A program made the position numbers and the translations under genes. Source: Nesterenkonia sp. (GTDB lineage: Bacteria > Actinomycetota > Actinomycetes > Actinomycetales > Micrococcaceae). Taken from it: a stretch of DNA of 35,727 nt. The notes beneath the pieces were generated by a model. That model saw only the letters and a list, made by a program, of their open reading frames with translations. It did not search any database and was not told the origin of the DNA. This document shows, piece by piece, positions 6,782-15,900 of the stretch; within the stretch, counting starts at the first letter, position 1; the number at the start of each line of letters is the position of its first letter. The stretch lies in the NCBI RefSeq assembly GCF_029265375.1, contig NZ_JAJUJJ010000026.1:1-35727 (forward strand). Reading direction: 5' to 3'.

Positions 6782-9303
6782 CAGGTCAGTATCTCCTGTC
6801 TGGGCGCGGCCTTGCCGGAGGACAGTGCGTCGATGAGGGCGAGGTAGTCCGCACCCCCGGCGCGGTATGTGAAGGTCGCCGCTCGGCGTCTTTGCTCTTC
6901 GGCCAGCTCCCGATCCCGCATGAGTCCCAGAATCGTAGTCTGCACGCGAGCCGGCTCCGAGTAGACCGCAGCGTCGCCGTATATGGTCCGCAGGTGCGGT
7001 GACATGATCACCAGGCACCCGGACGCAAGGGCTTCACATACTGCGCGCTCGGGAGCGGCTGGAGTCCCCTGCGGGTAGTGCAGGAATACATCCAGGCCGC
7101 GGTAATAGACCCGTCGGTCGATGTTCTCCGGTGCCAGTGCGAGCCAATGGGCCGGCAGCTCCTCGAGCTCGGCGACCCGCATCGGCACATCTACTTTCCC
7201 GTAGAGGCGAACGTCGGCACTACCATCGGTCGGCAGCAGGCGACGCACTGCATCAGGGTCGTCTGGCCAGTCGGACGTCGCGGTTCCGGACCACGCGCCA
7301 ATGATTGGGCGTATATCCGATGCCTCGGAGTGCCGGCCGGTCCTCCGCAGGAAGCGGGGCCTGTTCTCGGCCCACTGTTCAGTATCGAGCGGTGACCGGT
7401 ATAGCTGACGAGCCACAAGGTCTGCACCCAGCAGACTCGCGAGCTGGTTCTGCACGTGATCTGAGCCGGCGACCCAGAGCGGAGGGCGTCCGAAGTACTG
7501 CGCACCGTGGTCGGTGCAGTCAGTGGGAAGGTATGTCACGGGGGCGTCGTCGCGATCGGGGTCAAACTGCTCGGCAACCGCCACGAGTGCTGCAGGGGTG
7601 AACCCTGCGCGACCGCGGGGCATGAACTGCAGCAGTTCCGGAGAACGCACAATCAGCAACCCGATGCGGCGGAACTCTTCGTCAGCAAGCACGCAGGTCA
7701 CGTCGCCGGAGGAGACGAGGTCCTGCACAGGACCGCAGAGGGTGCGCGCATAGTCAGATGGATGCAGCGGACTCTCCATGTGGAGTATTCCGACGCGGAG
7801 CCCGGCCTCGCGCAGGACACGCAGCTCTTCGAGCATGTCGGCCTGCAGCGCCCCGAACTCACACCAGTCTGCAGCCAGTACGACGTCGAGCTCGTGAGGG
7901 GCCTCGGGCGGCTGGGTGAAGCGGGCGGGGATGTCGATCGGCGGGTCGCTCGACCTGTGCCGCCGCAGCTGCTCCGGCCGGGCCTGGGCGTGCCAGGCTT
8001 CATAGGAGCTCCAGAAGATCCTGCGTGCCGGATGCTGCCAGCCGGGGCGGAAGTCTGCTCGGGAGAGTGAATCCGGCAGAATGCGCATGAAGATCAGCGG
8101 CAGGCGGATAGCATGGACCTCGACCCCCGTATAGGCGGCTACTCTGCTTCGCATCTCATTGTCAGCAGCTTTGCGTGCTGTGAGGTATCCACCTAATTCG
8201 CGCATGAGGTGGGTGCGTACCATCAGGGTCGGCGCGCTGGGGATAAAGGGTAGGTAGCCGCGTCGGATCCGTACCAGGTTCTCCGTCATATTCACGGTGT
8301 ACACCTGGTTTCCGGGAAGCTCTGGGTGCTCCAGCAGGTCTTGGACCTGAACCTCGATCCGTTGCGGATGGGACCAGTCGTCGGCGTCCTGGCCGGTGAC
8401 GAACTCGCCGCGGGCTTGAGCGAGACCGGCATTGCGGGCCGCGTAGGTGCCGCCATTCACGTCCAGGGAGATTACGCGAACCCGGGAGTCGAGCTGCTGC
8501 AGCTCGTTCAGTGTGGGGGCATGGTCGGGACCCGAGGCGTCGTCGACGATCAGCAATTCCAGGTTCTGCCAGGTCTGATTCAGAATGGATCGGGCCGATT
8601 GCAGCACATCGGCCCGGACCGGACGGTACGTGGTCATGATGACAGAGACAAGCGGCCCGTCAGTGCCGGCTCTCTGCTCCTCTGACACGTCGGCGGTGAG
8701 CTTGTTGAAGGGCACCTCTGCTGTGACATGGTCGCCGACTCCGCTTTCCTCCAGGTCTGTGGCGATCAGCCCATTCTGGGTCAGCGGACGGTTGAATCCA
8801 GTCAACCAGCGGTCGTAATTCTGGCCGGGGCGCACGAAGGGGCTTCTGGCGTCCACTGCCAAATAGCGGTAGAACAGTCTGCGCGCACTACGGTTCTCTG
8901 CAAGGACGCTTTCCATCTCTTGGTAGCGCCCCGATTCGAACAGCAGCTCCGCCAGCAGCTTGGCATAACGGGTACGTCTTGTAGGTGTCACGTGCGGCAC
9001 CGCCAGATGCAATGCAGCTATGGCGAATTCAGTATCGCCAGACTCTGCATTCTGCAGCCCTGCAACAGCTGCCAGGCGAGCTAGGGCATCGGGATCCAAC
9101 TCCTCCACCGGGAGGCTGCCCGCCATCACCGCCTCCTGAAGCTCTGGCAGCGTGTGGGCCCCGTTCGTGGCAGCGTGTGCGAACACCTGCCGCAGCTGCA
9201 CTGACTCGCCGCGAAGCGCCGTGCGCTCCAGCTCCCGTCTGGCTCCTTCCGAGCACGCATAGGTGCCGAGGAGCCGTCGCCGCAGCTGCGGCTCATTGAT
9301 CAT
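6781..9303 (-). CDS. Large modular glycosyltransferase (GT2 domain plus GT-B-like C-domain)
   Basis: 840 residues from ATG 9303. GTG 9342 would add 13 residues, but the ATG has a GGGGG about nine bases upstream. A helical N-domain (1-200) precedes a GT-A/GT2 domain that begins PLVSVIMTTYRP near residue 217. It continues LELLIVDDAS, then NGGTYAARNAG, and has the metal-binding DADDWSHPQR near 306. The C-terminal third looks like the second half of a GT-B enzyme: ELDVVLAADW, then GLDVFLHYP, then PERAVCEALASGCLVI and IYGDAAVY near the end. It is a clear paralogue of the 1168-residue protein at 28677-32183, with the same block order. Two catalytic modules suggest that it adds two sugars or makes a repeating unit. 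It is translationally coupled to the small membrane protein downstream. Confidence 0.85.
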   Translation of the reverse strand: MINEPQLRRRLLGTYACSEGARRELERTALRGESVQLRQVFAHAATNGAHTLPELQEAVMAGSLPVEELDPDALARLAAVAGLQNAESGDTEFAIAALHLAVPHVTPTRRTRYAKLLAELLFESGRYQEMESVLAENRSARRLFYRYLAVDARSPFVRPGQNYDRWLTGFNRPLTQNGLIATDLEESGVGDHVTAEVPFNKLTADVSEEQRAGTDGPLVSVIMTTYRPVRADVLQSARSILNQTWQNLELLIVDDASGPDHAPTLNELQQLDSRVRVISLDVNGGTYAARNAGLAQARGEFVTGQDADDWSHPQRIEVQVQDLLEHPELPGNQVYTVNMTENLVRIRRGYLPFIPSAPTLMVRTHLMRELGGYLTARKAADNEMRSRVAAYTGVEVHAIRLPLIFMRILPDSLSRADFRPGWQHPARRIFWSSYEAWHAQARPEQLRRHRSSDPPIDIPARFTQPPEAPHELDVVLAADWCEFGALQADMLEELRVLREAGLRVGILHMESPLHPSDYARTLCGPVQDLVSSGDVTCVLADEEFRRIGLLIVRSPELLQFMPRGRAGFTPAALVAVAEQFDPDRDDAPVTYLPTDCTDHGAQYFGRPPLWVAGSDHVQNQLASLLGADLVARQLYRSPLDTEQWAENRPRFLRRTGRHSEASDIRPIIGAWSGTATSDWPDDPDAVRRLLPTDGSADVRLYGKVDVPMRVAELEELPAHWLALAPENIDRRVYYRGLDVFLHYPQGTPAAPERAVCEALASGCLVIMSPHLRTIYGDAAVYSEPARVQTTILGLMRDRELAEEQRRRAATFTYRAGGADYLALIDALSSGKAAPRQEILT

Positions 9304-9577
9304 AGTGGCGCCCCCGGTCACACTCGGTGCAGGTTTCACCACGCAAGTATGCCAGCTGTTCCCACTACCGGGTGGCAGCTTATCCTCTCCAGGCCCCAGC
9401 GAGCAGCCTCATTGAGCTCGTGCGCGATTCCCGGTGGCGCGACCCGCGCCGAGATGCGAAGCGGGCACCGCACACCTGCTCTATGCTTACCTGGGACACT
9501 TGATATCTGCGTGCTGCGCAGCGAGCGTCCCTACACCAGCAGACGACGTCGCTAGCAGGACCAAGGAGTGCACTCAC
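9304..9577. promoter_or_regulatory. Divergent intergenic region
   Basis: About 270 bases between the large minus-strand glycosyltransferase and the plus-strand ATP-grasp unit, so it should hold promoters in both directions. A perfect 6-base inverted repeat (GGCGCG, ACC, CGCGCC at 9436-9450) could be an operator. I see no confident -35/-10 pair, RNA gene or longer reading frame of coding character. Confidence 0.35.
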
Positions 9578-9709
9578 ATGACGCTGGCACTGCATCAGCT
9601 GAGGCGTCCCCTGCCGGAAGGTGGGCCGCAGCTTAACGCAGGCTTGCGGCTCCACGCTCCCACGCCCGGGATTCCTCGGCTTCCGGGCACCGGCTGCTGC
9701 CAACCTTGA
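9578..9709 (+). CDS. Possible 43-residue small protein or leader peptide
   Basis: ATG 9578 has a near-ideal ribosome binding site (AAGGAG at 9563-9568, nine bases away) and opens a 43-codon frame ending in TGA at 9707-9709. This is 37 bases before the ATP-grasp start. The peptide is rich in L, P, R and G and ends GTGCCQP. It has no membrane helix or signal peptide. It could be a translated leader that couples to the ATP-grasp gene or a real small protein, or a chance frame. The ribosome binding site is the main argument. No family is recognised. Confidence 0.35.
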   Translation: MTLALHQLRRPLPEGGPQLNAGLRLHAPTPGIPRLPGTGCCQP

Positions 9710-9746
9710 GCAGTACGGGCCTACCCCAGGACAAAGGAACTCAGGA

Positions 9747-10853
9747 ATGACAGAGGATCAGGACCTCAGCCCGCAGGAAGTCATCGAGCTGATGCACACA
9801 GCTGACGATGCCATGCGGAGAACGTTGGGGAAGATGCTGGCCCCCCGCGCTATGCGCCAAGGAGGGGACGAGCACATAGATGAACTCCGCAAACTCCTGG
9901 CGGTAGCCTCTCCCCACCATGTTCGGGACATCGTCCTGCATCGAATGCGCCCGAAGAAGCTCTTCGTCGGCCGGGGGCTTTCCTTTATGGGGGCGATCGT
10001 GGCCAAGACCGAGGCGGCCCGCCTGACGTCCAAGGGCTCGCTGCCCGGTTGGATCTTGAGCAACAAGCAGTCGGCCTACGAGTTCATGGACATCCTGGAC
10101 ATTCGCAGACCCCGCACCCCGGACTCAGCAAAACCGATGTCAGAGATTGAGCTGACGCCGGGAACCGTCATCAAGCCCACCGCTGGGTCCGGCTCCAAGG
10201 GCGTGTATCTTGTCTTCGACTCAGATGACATCTTCCACGCCAAGGACGGCCGCCAATTCAGCGACAAATCCTCCCTGGAGCGTCACGCCCAGGCAATTCT
10301 GAAGGACCGGTCCTCTGCCACCAGTGCCAAGCGAGACTCATGGTCGACCGAAGAGCTCGTCCTCTTCGACCGGAAGAATCGCCGGCCCGCCGTCGACCTC
10401 AAGTTTTGGTCCTTCTACGGAAAAATCGCATTCATCACGGAAATCAGTCGGCACCCAGAGACCAGATGGGACTTCTGGAGTCCGACCGGGGAGCGCATTG
10501 AGGCCCCCGGTCGGTGGAAAGCGACCCGGTACCACGGCGTCGGGTTCGAACCTGAGCACCTGGAGCTGGTGAAGAGAATCAGCTCAGAGATCCCGTATCC
10601 CTTTATGCGCATCGACATGCTGCGCGGAGAGGACGAGCTGGTCTTCGGCGAGTTCACACCACGCCCCGGAAGCTCCAATGTCTTCACTCCCGAATGGGAT
10701 CGGAAAATGGGAGAGATGTGGGCACTGGCAGAAATCAGACTGCAGCAAGACCTCCTGAAGGGTAAAGACTTCGCCGCATATAAGGTTTTCCAGGAACGGC
10801 GGCGGCGGCGAGAAAAGGCCGAGCGAGCAGCAAAGCGCAGGAAGAAGAAGTGA
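9747..10853 (+). CDS. TupA-like ATP-grasp protein
   Basis: 368 residues from ATG 9747, preceded by AAAGGAACTCAGGA. A longer upstream frame exists, but its first 42 residues look non-coding. The ATP-grasp features are the lysine loop IKPTAGSGSKGVYLVF (142-157), the metal-binding block PFMRIDML (285-292) and GEFTPRPGSS (301-310). The segment VDLKFWSFYGKIAFIT matches the core of TupA-like ATP-grasp proteins, which are tied to teichuronopeptide and capsule synthesis. The last 20 residues are strongly basic (RRRRREKAERAAKRRKKK). Such enzymes ligate an amino acid or peptide to a carboxylate, so this one may amidate uronic or nonulosonic acid residues of the polymer, which is inference. It is convergent with a second ATP-grasp gene. 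Confidence 0.8.
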   Translation: MTEDQDLSPQEVIELMHTADDAMRRTLGKMLAPRAMRQGGDEHIDELRKLLAVASPHHVRDIVLHRMRPKKLFVGRGLSFMGAIVAKTEAARLTSKGSLPGWILSNKQSAYEFMDILDIRRPRTPDSAKPMSEIELTPGTVIKPTAGSGSKGVYLVFDSDDIFHAKDGRQFSDKSSLERHAQAILKDRSSATSAKRDSWSTEELVLFDRKNRRPAVDLKFWSFYGKIAFITEISRHPETRWDFWSPTGERIEAPGRWKATRYHGVGFEPEHLELVKRISSEIPYPFMRIDMLRGEDELVFGEFTPRPGSSNVFTPEWDRKMGEMWALAEIRLQQDLLKGKDFAAYKVFQERRRRREKAERAAKRRKKK

Positions 10854-10915
10854 GGGCCACCAGCTCCGAGATGGGTCGGGCAGCTCTCCGCAGGTGATAA
10901 GCGCCCAGGACCGGG

Positions 10916-11995
10916 TCAATCCTGCATAGTGCCCATCAAATGGCGCATCAGGGCCCGGTGCGGGTGACGATTGCTGCCATAAGCGGGGTAGCGGAATTCG
11001 GAGATATCGGGAGCAGCAGAGATTCCAATGACCGTGGCCGCCTCGCCGCTGTCAAGGGAGGGCACTATCAGGTCGACTGCTGCCGCCGCGAGGCCTGGGA
11101 TGGCCCACATCGCGTCCACCGCCAGCTCCGCGATCTCGGCGGCTAGGTCGTCTGTGACATCCACACTGATCCGCCCATCAGAGCCGCCCTGCACTGACGA
11201 GGACAAGCGTTGAACTTGCCCGTAAGGCAGCACCTGGCCGGGCTCGATGGACTCGGCGCGCAGAGCATCTTCGTCGATCGCTGGCTGACGTTTGGCCAAA
11301 TAGCTGCACTCCTCGCGTCGGCTCACCTCAGCGTCGGCGAGCTGAAGGACTGTGCGGTCCCCGTCGCCGATGACGTGCAGCGGGATCCTCACCACAGCCG
11401 CGGCGACGCTCTCTCCGACCACCAGCACTCGCACGGGCAGACCCGGCTGTGTGCTGGTGAGAAGAATCTGCTGGGAGCCCTTCGGCTTGGAACCCGCCGC
11501 CTTCTCCTCTCTCTCCCAGGCGCGGTTAAACTCCTCCTCTGACACTATGCCGACGCGGGCGACGAACCCGGGAACCTTGCGCTCTCCAGAGACGATGACC
11601 TCGCCTTCCTGGGCGCGGAAATGCCGCAGGGCCGCCTCGTACTGGTGCGGTGAGAATTTTGCGGTAGGGGGCACCGGCACCCCTGATGCCCGAAGATAGG
11701 TCCGAGTCAGCGTCAGGGACGGAACCACTCGACGCGCCTGGCTGCTGGCCAGAGTGGTGGCCCTGCCGTCGAAGCCGCCGATCACCTCTCCCTTATAAAC
11801 AAGCACGAAGTGGTCCTTGGTGACCTTACGGACCTTCACACCGAGGGAGCGCGCCGCACCGAGAACCAAAGACGAGTGGCTAAAGACATTGCTGCGTATT
11901 CGCAGGTCTTCGGGCGCCAGCCTCTCGCTGATAAAGCGGTCCATGGGAGACGAGCTGCTCTGCTCGGACGAGGCTGCAGTGTCCATGGTCAGCAC
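10916..11995 (-). CDS. ATP-grasp protein related to cyanophycin synthetase, possibly inactive
   Basis: 359 residues from GTG 11995, which has GGGGG eight bases upstream. The fold is recognisable from SLTLTRTYLRASGVPVPP (93-110), PLHVIGDGDRTVLQL near 205, DVTDDLAAEIAELAVDA near 275 and HPHRALMRHL at the end. These match cyanophycin synthetase/GshF-type ATP-grasp domains. Key positions differ. The segment where VVKP is expected reads VIVSGERK, and the usual metal-binding E-x-N near the end reads GISAAP. It may therefore be a degenerate or altered-function member. It lies 93 bases after cysNC on the same strand and faces the TupA-like gene. Confidence 0.7.
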   Translation of the reverse strand: MLTMDTAASSEQSSSSPMDRFISERLAPEDLRIRSNVFSHSSLVLGAARSLGVKVRKVTKDHFVLVYKGEVIGGFDGRATTLASSQARRVVPSLTLTRTYLRASGVPVPPTAKFSPHQYEAALRHFRAQEGEVIVSGERKVPGFVARVGIVSEEEFNRAWEREEKAAGSKPKGSQQILLTSTQPGLPVRVLVVGESVAAAVVRIPLHVIGDGDRTVLQLADAEVSRREECSYLAKRQPAIDEDALRAESIEPGQVLPYGQVQRLSSSVQGGSDGRISVDVTDDLAAEIAELAVDAMWAIPGLAAAAVDLIVPSLDSGEAATVIGISAAPDISEFRYPAYGSNRHPHRALMRHLMGTMQD

Positions 11996-12088
11996 AGTAC
12001 CCCCAATGCAGTTGCCCCTCGTATACCGACCGGCACCCCACTCATGGGCCGCGCTCCTCCACCGGCATGAGGGGGCCCTGACACTGAG

Positions 12089-14008
12089 TCAGCCGATGAT
12101 CTTCTCGACTAGCAGCGCAGTCAGATCCTCCTTAGAACCCGAAGCCGTGTCCACGGTAATCTCCGGTTCCGCAGGGGGCTCGTACGGGGCGGTGATACCG
12201 GTGAAGTCCTTGATCTGACCTTCCCGCGCCTGCTTGTACAAGCCCTTCGGGTCTCGCTGTTCGCACACTTCCAGCGGTGTGTCGACGTACACCTCGACGA
12301 AGTCGCCCTCGTCGAACAGTTCCCGAGCCGCGTCACGGTCTCTGCGGTACGGCGACACAAACGCCGTCAGGACGATGACGCCGGCCTCAGCGAACAGACG
12401 GGCAACTTCAGCCACCCGGCGGATATTCTCGGCACGGTCGGTCTCCGTCATGCCCAGGTCTTTGCAGAGTCCCTGACGCACATTGTCGCCGTCCAGAAGC
12501 ATCGTGTGGTATCCGCGTCGGTGGAGCTCCACCTCCAACGCATTGGCCAACGTGGACTTCCCAGAGCCGGAGAGGCCCGTGAACCAGATGCACCGACCGG
12601 CGTGCCCATTTCGGTCTTCTCGCATGTAACGGGTGACCGCGGTCTTGTGCCAGACCACCTGCGCCTTTGACTCATGCTGGCGGTACTCATAGGGAGAATC
12701 CTGGGAGAGGATCTCCCGGATCATACCCGCACCCACTGTCACGTTGGTCAGACGATCGATGACGATGAAGCTTCCGGTCCCGGGCGAACGACGGTACTTG
12801 TCCACCGGCACATCCCCGGTGAGCTCCACCTGGCAGCGCGCCATCGAGTTCAGTTCGAGCTCATCAGCCTCATGCTTTTCCAGGCTGTTAACGTCAACCT
12901 GGTACTCGATGGACTCCACCGATCCGGAGATCTCACGCGTGGCCATCTTGAAGTCATAGAGCTTCCCCGGCTGAAGGGCGTCCTCATGCATCCACACCAC
13001 GTCAGCCATGAATGAATTCGTCAGAGGAACCTCCGCCTCGCCCTCGACGATCCAGTCCCCGCGAGAGATATCAATTTCGTCATTCAGCGTGACCGTCACA
13101 GCCTGTCCTGGGTAGGCCTCATCAAGGTCACCCTCCCAGGTCACGATGCTCTTCACCGTAGAAGTCTTCCCTGAGGGCAGCGCTTTCACCCGCTGACCTG
13201 GTTTGAGAATTCCAGCGGACAGCGTCCCTGCGTATCCGCGGAAGTCAAGATTGGGACGGTTCACGTACTGCACTGGGAAGCGGAGGTCGTCGAGGTTCTC
13301 GTCCTGAGCCACCGGAACGTTCTCCAGAAGTTCCAGCAGCGCTTCGCCGTTGAACCACGGCGTGTTCGGGCTGCGATTGACGACATTGTCGCCCTCCAGA
13401 GCCGAGATGGGAACAAAGCGGATGTCCTTGGCACTCAGGTTGGTCGCGAACTGATGGTAGTCGGCGACGATCTCTTCAAATCTCTCCTGGGAGAAATTCA
13501 CCAGGTCCATCTTGTTGACAGCGACCACCAGGTGCTCGATACCCAGCAGGTCGGCGATGAAGCTGTGCCGTCTGGTCTGGGTCATCACACCGTGCCGAGC
13601 GTCCACCAGGATCACCGCCAGGGACGCCGTAGAGGCGCCGGTGGCCATGTTTCGGGTGTACTGTTCATGTCCCGGGGTGTCGGCAATGATGAATTTGCGC
13701 TTATTGGTGGAGAAGAAGCGGTAGGCAACGTCAATGGTGATGCCCTGCTCCCGCTCCGACTGCAGACCGTCGACCAGCAGCGCCAGATCCACCCGACCGC
13801 CCTGCGTCCCCGAGGTTTTGGAGGCCGCCGTCACCGCGGCAAGCTGATCCTCATAGATCATCTTCGAATCGTGCAGCAGACGGCCAATCAGGGTGGACTT
13901 GCCGTCGTCGACGGAGCCGCAGGTGATGAACCGGAGCAGATCTTTGTTCTCGTGCTCCTTGAGGTACGCTTCGATATCCTTCTCGATCAGGTCTGACTGA
14001 TGCGACAT
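12089..14008 (-). CDS. cysNC: Bifunctional sulfate adenylyltransferase subunit 1 / adenylylsulfate kinase
   Basis: 639 residues. The N-terminal GTPase (CysN) has P-loop [13 protein letters not shown] (30-42), switch [11 protein letters not shown] near 110 and VNKMDLV near 160. Two beta-barrel domains follow. From about residue 465 comes APS kinase (CysC), with P-loop [14 protein letters not shown], then [11 protein letters not shown], and later [10 protein letters not shown]. With CysD it converts sulfate and ATP to APS, and the kinase then makes PAPS. The fused form is common in actinobacteria. It starts 74 bases after cysD. No APS/PAPS reductase accompanies it, while two sulfotransferase genes lie upstream in the same orientation. 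PAPS for sulfation is therefore the likely product rather than assimilation. Confidence 0.95.
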   Translation of the reverse strand: MSHQSDLIEKDIEAYLKEHENKDLLRFITCGSVDDGKSTLIGRLLHDSKMIYEDQLAAVTAASKTSGTQGGRVDLALLVDGLQSEREQGITIDVAYRFFSTNKRKFIIADTPGHEQYTRNMATGASTASLAVILVDARHGVMTQTRRHSFIADLLGIEHLVVAVNKMDLVNFSQERFEEIVADYHQFATNLSAKDIRFVPISALEGDNVVNRSPNTPWFNGEALLELLENVPVAQDENLDDLRFPVQYVNRPNLDFRGYAGTLSAGILKPGQRVKALPSGKTSTVKSIVTWEGDLDEAYPGQAVTVTLNDEIDISRGDWIVEGEAEVPLTNSFMADVVWMHEDALQPGKLYDFKMATREISGSVESIEYQVDVNSLEKHEADELELNSMARCQVELTGDVPVDKYRRSPGTGSFIVIDRLTNVTVGAGMIREILSQDSPYEYRQHESKAQVVWHKTAVTRYMREDRNGHAGRCIWFTGLSGSGKSTLANALEVELHRRGYHTMLLDGDNVRQGLCKDLGMTETDRAENIRRVAEVARLFAEAGVIVLTAFVSPYRRDRDAARELFDEGDFVEVYVDTPLEVCEQRDPKGLYKQAREGQIKDFTGITAPYEPPAEPEITVDTASGSKEDLTALLVEKIIG

Positions 14009-14082
14009 GTGTAGTGATTCCCCTGTGAAGTCCTGTGTAGGTGGGTGGTGAAGGCGGACGGCCTTTCGGCGCAGTTTCCGCT

Positions 14083-15018
14083 TTAGAAATAGCCTTCGCG
14101 TTTCTTCTTCTCCATCGACCCAGCCTGGTCATGGTCGATCGCGCGGCCTGAGCGCTCTGAGGTCGTGGTCAGCAGCATCTCTTGGATGATCTCCGGCAGA
14201 GTGCTGGCTTTCGACTCCACTGCTCCAGTCAGCGGGTAACAGCCCAGGGTGCGGAACCGCACCCATTTCTCAGCGGGCTTCTCGCCCGGCTCCAGCGGCA
14301 GCCGGTCGTCGTCGACCATGATCAGCATCCCGTCGCGCTCCACAACCGGTCGCGGTGCCGAGTAATACAGCGGAACGATCGGGATGCTCTCGAGATAGAT
14401 GTACTGCCAGATATCCAGCTCAGTCCAATTGCTGAGCGGAAACGCGCGAATCGACTCGCCCTTATTGACCTTGGCGTTGTAGACGTTCCACAGTTCCGGG
14501 CGCTGATTCTTCGGGTCCCACCGGTGATATTTGTCGCGGAAGCTGAAGACTCGCTCCTTCGCCCGAGAGGCTTCTTCGTCGCGCCGTGCCCCGCCGAATG
14601 CCGCGTCGAATCCATGGAGACTCAGCGCCTGCTTCAACGCCTGCGTCTTCATCACATCGGTGTACTTGGCACTGCCATGGTCAAACGGATTGACGCCAGC
14701 CTTCACGCCCTCCTGATTTGTGTGAGTGATGAGCTCCATCCCGGCTTCTTTGGCCATCCGGTCGCGGAACTCGATCATCTCCCGGAACTTCCACGTGGTG
14801 TCGATATGCATCAGCGGGAAGGGTGGGGGCCCCGGGTGGAAAGCCTTGCGTGCAAGGTGAAGCATCACCGAGGAATCTTTGCCGATGCTGTAGAGCATCA
14901 CAGGGTTGGAAAACTCTGCCGCCACTTCGCGGATGATGTGGATTGACTCAGCTTCCAGCTGCTTCAGATGAGTCTGACGCTGGGGCGTTATAGGGGTGTC
15001 GGCTGCAATGGCGGTCAT
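14083..15018 (-). CDS. cysD: Sulfate adenylyltransferase subunit 2
   Basis: 311 residues, normal for CysD. It is a PP-loop ATP pyrophosphatase fold with [15 protein letters not shown] (41-55), followed by [11 protein letters not shown]. Later come [20 protein letters not shown] and a C-terminus ending KREGYF, all typical. It forms the catalytic half of ATP sulfurylase with CysN, making APS from ATP and sulfate in the cytoplasm. The ATG at 15018 follows AAGGTAGGGAAA. It sits 10 bases after cysQ and upstream of cysNC, in a tight sulfate-activation unit. Confidence 0.95.
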   Translation of the reverse strand: MTAIAADTPITPQRQTHLKQLEAESIHIIREVAAEFSNPVMLYSIGKDSSVMLHLARKAFHPGPPPFPLMHIDTTWKFREMIEFRDRMAKEAGMELITHTNQEGVKAGVNPFDHGSAKYTDVMKTQALKQALSLHGFDAAFGGARRDEEASRAKERVFSFRDKYHRWDPKNQRPELWNVYNAKVNKGESIRAFPLSNWTELDIWQYIYLESIPIVPLYYSAPRPVVERDGMLIMVDDDRLPLEPGEKPAEKWVRFRTLGCYPLTGAVESKASTLPEIIQEMLLTTTSERSGRAIDHDQAGSMEKKKREGYF

Positions 15019-15028
15019 TTTCCCTACC

Positions 15029-15877
15029 TTAGCGTTTTTCTGTTGAACTGCTCAATGCACGGACGAGGGCATTCTCCCAGAGAGGAGCGCGCTGCCCAGC
15101 CACTATGAAGAAGGGGTTCAGGACTGACTCTTTCTGGTTGCAGCGCAACGGCTCTAGGGTGGTGGCCTCGAGCACCACACCGCCGGCTCCGGTGACCACC
15201 GCCTGCGCAGCCGCGGTATCCCACTCTGAGGTCGGCGCCAGCCGCGGGTACAGATCGGCCTGACCTTCTGCAACCAAGCAGAGTTTGATGGAGGATCCCA
15301 TAGACACGCGCTCATGGGCTGGCAGCTGGGCGGCGAAGCGTTCGAACTCTTCCGAACCATGAGATCGCGACCCAACAATCCTCCACGGCTCGCTGCCCGG
15401 GGCTGGAAGCGGGCGAACCGACAGCGGAGTGCGCCCCTGTGCTCCGTCCTGTTCAATCCGCCACGCCCCGCGACCATCCACCCCGATCCATGTGCACCCA
15501 AGCACCGGAGCGTGAACGATGCCGAACACCGGCACGCCGTCCTGCACCAGGGCGACATTGAGCGTGAATTCTCCGTTCTTCTTGATGAACTCCTTGGTGC
15601 CGTCCAGGGGATCGATCAGCCAGTATTGAGACCATGTGCGGCGCTCTTCCCATGGCACTTCGGCTGACTCCTCTGACAGCACCGGCACGCCCGGCGCAAC
15701 CTCGTGCACCAACGCGGTGAGCGCCTGGTGTGCCGAGGTATCGGCCAGGGTCAGTGGAGACGCATCCTCCTTGACGGTGACATCGAAGTCCTGCTCATAG
15801 ATGTCCAACACCCTCTGGCCCGCCTCATGCACGCCATCCAGCAGCCGATTCTGGGCTTCCTGGTCCATCAGTGACAC
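15029..15877 (-). CDS. cysQ: 3'(2'),5'-bisphosphate nucleotidase
   Basis: About 282 residues from GTG 15877, with AGGAG and CAGG just upstream. TTG 15895 and ATG 15868 are alternatives. It is an inositol-monophosphatase superfamily member: a [14 protein letters not shown] block near residue 38, SEES near 68, the metal-binding [15 protein letters not shown] near 86 and [17 protein letters not shown] near the C-terminus. CysQ hydrolyses PAP, the by-product of PAPS-dependent sulfotransferases, to AMP. Its place between the permease and cysD fits a sulfation unit in which PAP must be cleared. It could also act on inositol phosphates, but the neighbourhood favours PAP. Confidence 0.92.
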   Translation of the reverse strand: MSLMDQEAQNRLLDGVHEAGQRVLDIYEQDFDVTVKEDASPLTLADTSAHQALTALVHEVAPGVPVLSEESAEVPWEERRTWSQYWLIDPLDGTKEFIKKNGEFTLNVALVQDGVPVFGIVHAPVLGCTWIGVDGRGAWRIEQDGAQGRTPLSVRPLPAPGSEPWRIVGSRSHGSEEFERFAAQLPAHERVSMGSSIKLCLVAEGQADLYPRLAPTSEWDTAAAQAVVTGAGGVVLEATTLEPLRCNQKESVLNPFFIVAGQRAPLWENALVRALSSSTEKR

Positions 15878-15900
15878 GACGATCCTGCTCCTCAACTCAT

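Noticed and set aside
7507-8070. 187-codon open frame on the plus strand
   Set aside because: It lies antisense within the large glycosyltransferase, whose motifs in the other strand are unmistakable.
9670-9709. LPGTG in the small peptide, a possible sortase signal
   Set aside because: No hydrophobic helix or basic tail follows and there is no signal peptide, so it cannot be a sortase substrate.
12020-12075. CCCC-TCATG/CATGA-GGGG imperfect hairpin between cysNC and the ATP-grasp gene
   Set aside because: It has a bulged, interrupted stem and no T run, and the two genes read in the same direction. Too weak to call a terminator.
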